Origin: Bdellovibrionales bacterium
Lineage (GTDB): Bacteria > Bdellovibrionota > Bdellovibrionia > Bdellovibrionales > Bdellovibrionaceae
NCBI GenBank assembly: GCA_016713585.1
Contig: JADJOV010000008.1
Location: 1 to 64,000, forward strand
Direction of reading: 5' to 3'
DNA length: 64,000 nt
Shown here: in pieces, positions 61,565 through 64,000 of the stretch
How positions within the stretch are numbered: the first letter of the stretch is position 1
How the letters are laid out: each line of letters opens with the position of its first letter
Translations under genes and position numbers: made by a program
Notes under the pieces: generated by a model
Database searches by the model: none
Told to the model about the DNA's origin: nothing
Seen by the model: the letters and a program-made list of their open reading frames with translations, nothing else

Positions 61565-63408
61565 TCAAAGTGGACATAAAAGTTTCCCGTGTGCCGCGAC
61601 ACTACGGCGCACAGGGGGTTTGCAGAGGTTAGTTGTCGTGTCGACATCGTTGGCGTGCTTACAAGAGGTGTTGGCATCGCTTTCATTGAAACTACCCGCG
61701 CTTGGCGAGAGCAGAATGGATGACCACACATTCGCACTACCCGAACAAAACAAATTATTTCCATGCGTCTGCAGGGATGATCTATTAAGTCCAATGCTCG
61801 ACACATTTGAAATCACTGAAGTTGGAATCGAAGATGACCCCGTGTAAACAAATTGATTGTGGTCAAAACTGTTTAAGGTGATCACCGAGTTGTTGATCAT
61901 TAGAAAATTGTTGGCTGGATTCTTGGTCGTAGCAAGTACGTTATTGCGGAAGACTCCTGTGGAGGCGCTGCCACCACTGTCAATTTTAACCAAATTTTGA
62001 ATATCGGCGCTCGGTAATAAATCTGTCCATGCGACCCGGTTGTCGCTCAACGTGAAGGAAGCGACGTTGAAAAGCTTCACTCCCAGAGCCGTGAGGGACG
62101 GGTTAGGTAATGAATTGAGCTCAATATTTGAATTCTTGATCACTAAATTGCTGACTACATTAGCTCCGCCGCTCCCTGTCGCGATAATTCCACAGCCATT
62201 CCCCTGCCATTTCATGTTTTCGATGGTGACAAAATTTACAGGCCTGGACGCAGATTCAATACTAACCCCAACAGTTTGACAATTTTCTGCGGCACCGCCG
62301 CCAATAAATGAATTGTCTTTAATCCAGGTAGCGCCGACATCAGCGTCAGTGAGCGCTATTCCGTAGGTTGTCCAACCCGGATTCTGTGGAGAGTTTATTG
62401 TAAAATTATTATTGCTTATTTGAATTTCAATGTCGGGTTCCGCGATCAGAGAAGATCTAATTCCGTAGGTTGTCATTGATCCGACCCCTGTCAATGTAAA
62501 GGTGTTTCCAGAGATTCGAACTTGTTTGTTGGGACTTGCTGAAACTAAAGTTCCGATCAAGCCGATAAAGGGATCCGAGCCCGCTAGTCCAGTTAAATTC
62601 AGATTTGCCAAAACAACTCCCCGGGTGGAAATGTCTCCACCAATAAGGATATTCGGATCCCCGCCGCCCACAGGAAGGAAAGCCGCATTCACGGTGTTGC
62701 CACCTGTGTGTCCAATGAGTGCCCGTCCTCCATTTCCAGTTAGGACTATTTGATGCGCCCCTACTGCCTTAGTCACCACCACTCCAACTCCTGGGGCGGT
62801 TTGTCCAAGGCAAACCACATTGACAGAAACCGAATAGAGAGAATTTATTTCTAAAAAGCCTGTGTCTGTATTCTGCACATGGTCGCAACTGTATGCCTTA
62901 AAAGTGTTTCCATAGATTTCGCTTGGCTTAAACTTATAAGTCCTTGGGCCGGCGGGTAGGCTGATTTGAAAGTAGCGCTCTTGATTATTGATCGCATCAC
63001 TCGCTGTCCAAATATAATTCAAACCTCCGTCAACAATCCCGCTGCAGTTCTCCGGTAAGAATCCAGAGCCATTGGGTGAGCACATCAAGGTGGCACCGCT
63101 CGGAAATTTCAGGGAACTAGTTTTGGGAACTCATGGGATCCAACGATCTTTTTGCCATTCAGAGTGGGAGGCTCTGCATAAAGATAATTTGGATCAACAC
63201 CTGGGCCACCAGCAAGAGGATTGCTCACAGTCATAGGCGTCGATATAGACTCGTGCCCGCTGACAACAGTCAGGTTGACTGTCGCATTCGCTTTGCCAGG
63301 AATAAAACCAATATATTGAGTCATTGAACCTGCACTAAAAGTGACTTGGAAGCGAGTATCCAGCCAGAGTAGCACCACACCCAGAAGTAACCGACGATGG
63401 ATATTCAC
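61565..63408 (-). CDS. secreted parallel beta-helix protein (frameshifted)
   Basis: About 610 residues. Repeating short strands such as V-R-I-S-G-N-T-F-T-L, I-Q-I-S-N-N-N-F-T-I and L-V-I-K-N-S-N-I-E-L are spaced about 20-30 residues apart, the pattern of right-handed parallel beta-helices found in surface adhesins and polysaccharide-binding proteins. The N-terminal piece (63109-63408) starts with a hydrophobic, signal-like segment and joins the main piece by one indel near 63115-63125 (V-P-K-T-S-S-L-K-F-P-S-G). The last ~15 residues (R-R-S-V-A-A-H-G) look unnatural, so the 3' end may be affected too. Composition is rich in Asn, Ser, Gly and Thr. Confidence 0.55.
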
Positions 63409-64000
63409 GTGTCTGCAAATAGAATTGTTACACTGTCGGACCAGGACTAAAAACCTTGCGGCAGAGCCTGTACCACGCGGGGACCTGCCAGTACTTACGA
63501 CTCCGGCAGGGTGACCAGGGATGACGTAAACAAGACATTCACACGGGACTATAAACCTCCGCCAGTCCCGGTGCTATCAATAAGCCACTGGTTCCTGCCA
63601 TACCAGCTAACGTGGACACAAGGCCGGCAGTGACTTACGGATCGTATGGTTAGAGTATGTCCCACATAGACGTTACACCTATCCACAGTCAATCCTGATG
63701 GATAAGAAAACCTCGCGCTAGTTCCTGTGCTATCTAAGAGCCACTGGTACCCGCCCAACCAGCAAACGTGGACACAAGACCGGCCGGAGGATCTTACGAA
63801 CGGATTAAAGTAAGCCACTACTATCTACCGCGGCCCCCGAATCCGCAGAAAAACCATTGGCATCTACAGCGCCATTAAATCCCGCCTGACCAGCGACCGT
63901 GGTGACAGCACCACCTGTAGTAATTTTACGAATCGTGTGGTTACCGGTATCAGCAACATAGATATTGCATCTTGCAGAAGAACCAGAGACTAACTCCCGA
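63409..64000 (-). pseudogene. NHL-repeat protein segment, fragmented, continues beyond window
   Basis: Minus-strand codons near 63850-63975 read N-I-Y-V-A-D-T-G-N-H-T-I-R-K-I-T-T-G-G, then T-V-A-G-Q-A-G-F, a classic NHL repeat. Further on the same pattern recurs in changing frames (S-Y-P-S-G-L-T-V-D, N-V-Y-V, T-I-R), including two ~60-base copies around 63735-63790 and 63550-63620. No single frame is open. NHL arrays form beta-propellers. Either a decayed gene or a stretch with many indels. Confidence 0.55.

Overview
The window reads as a chromosomal segment of a Gram-negative bacterium. It carries an LPS-export permease, an outer-envelope LysM protein, PpiD, a type IV pilin, OPA-family transport and full MreC/MreD/PBP2/RodA machinery. 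Gene content (tyrosine phenol-lyase plus tryptophanase, FolE2, ZrgA-type zinc uptake, pseudo-receiver and NHL/beta-helix surface proteins) resembles Bdellovibrionota or related former Deltaproteobacteria. That assignment is inference from family content, not from a marker gene. I saw no rRNA, tRNA or CRISPR array.

Layout. 1-5.6 kb: end of a VWA-domain protein, tandem tyrosine phenol-lyase and tryptophanase genes, and an OPA-type transporter. 5.6-8.8 kb: a large secreted/membrane protein and two small membrane proteins. 8.9-16 kb: uvrA, a Fur-family regulator, a ZrgA-like histidine-rich periplasmic protein with an ABC ATPase and FtsX-type permease, and the zinc-independent GTP cyclohydrolase FolE2; this looks like a zinc-limitation locus. 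16-20 kb: maf, cdd, a membrane histidine kinase, ppiD. 20.1-24.6 kb: the cell-shape operon mreC-mreD-mrdA-rodA. 24.7-34.1 kb: CPBP protease, lytic transglycosylase, thioredoxin, pseudo-receiver protein, LptF-type permease, dprA, LysM and TPR envelope proteins, and a ComEC split into separate membrane and metallo-hydrolase genes. 35-43.4 kb: diheme cytochrome, Cys-rich secreted protein, an HPF/RaiA-like ribosome hibernation protein followed by a badly broken 'host attachment' (eRF1-like) gene, a HAD phosphatase, a patatin-like protein and a two-component operon. 43.8-44.5 kb: an AbrB-type antitoxin and Doc-type toxin pair damaged by a 34-base poly-G tract. 44.7-52.1 kb: dnaJ and dnaK, a pilin gene, clpS-clpA. 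52.1-55.1 kb: accessory island, made of an ATPase/PD-(D/E)XK gene with a strongly palindromic leader and flanking repeats, then an insertion sequence with 59-bp terminal inverted repeats. 55.1-61.5 kb: gpmA and the 2-oxoglutarate dehydrogenase operon sucA-sucB-lpdA. 61.5-64 kb: a beta-helix surface protein and a decayed or mis-sequenced NHL-repeat stretch.

Reading caution. About two dozen genes are interrupted, nearly all by a single base gained or lost, most often in a short homopolymer, and they include genes that should be essential (mreC, mrdA, rodA, lptF, sucA, sucB). The simplest explanation is indel errors in the sequence rather than gene decay. I therefore report such genes as one reconstructed feature and state where the frame changes.

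Most interesting: (1) the ATPase cassette whose leader contains a perfect 24-bp inverted repeat plus a second hairpin that would hide its own ribosome binding site; (2) the HPF-like gene read in the same frame, across one TGA, into an eRF1-like 'host attachment' gene; (3) the zinc cluster with a Fur-box-like site.
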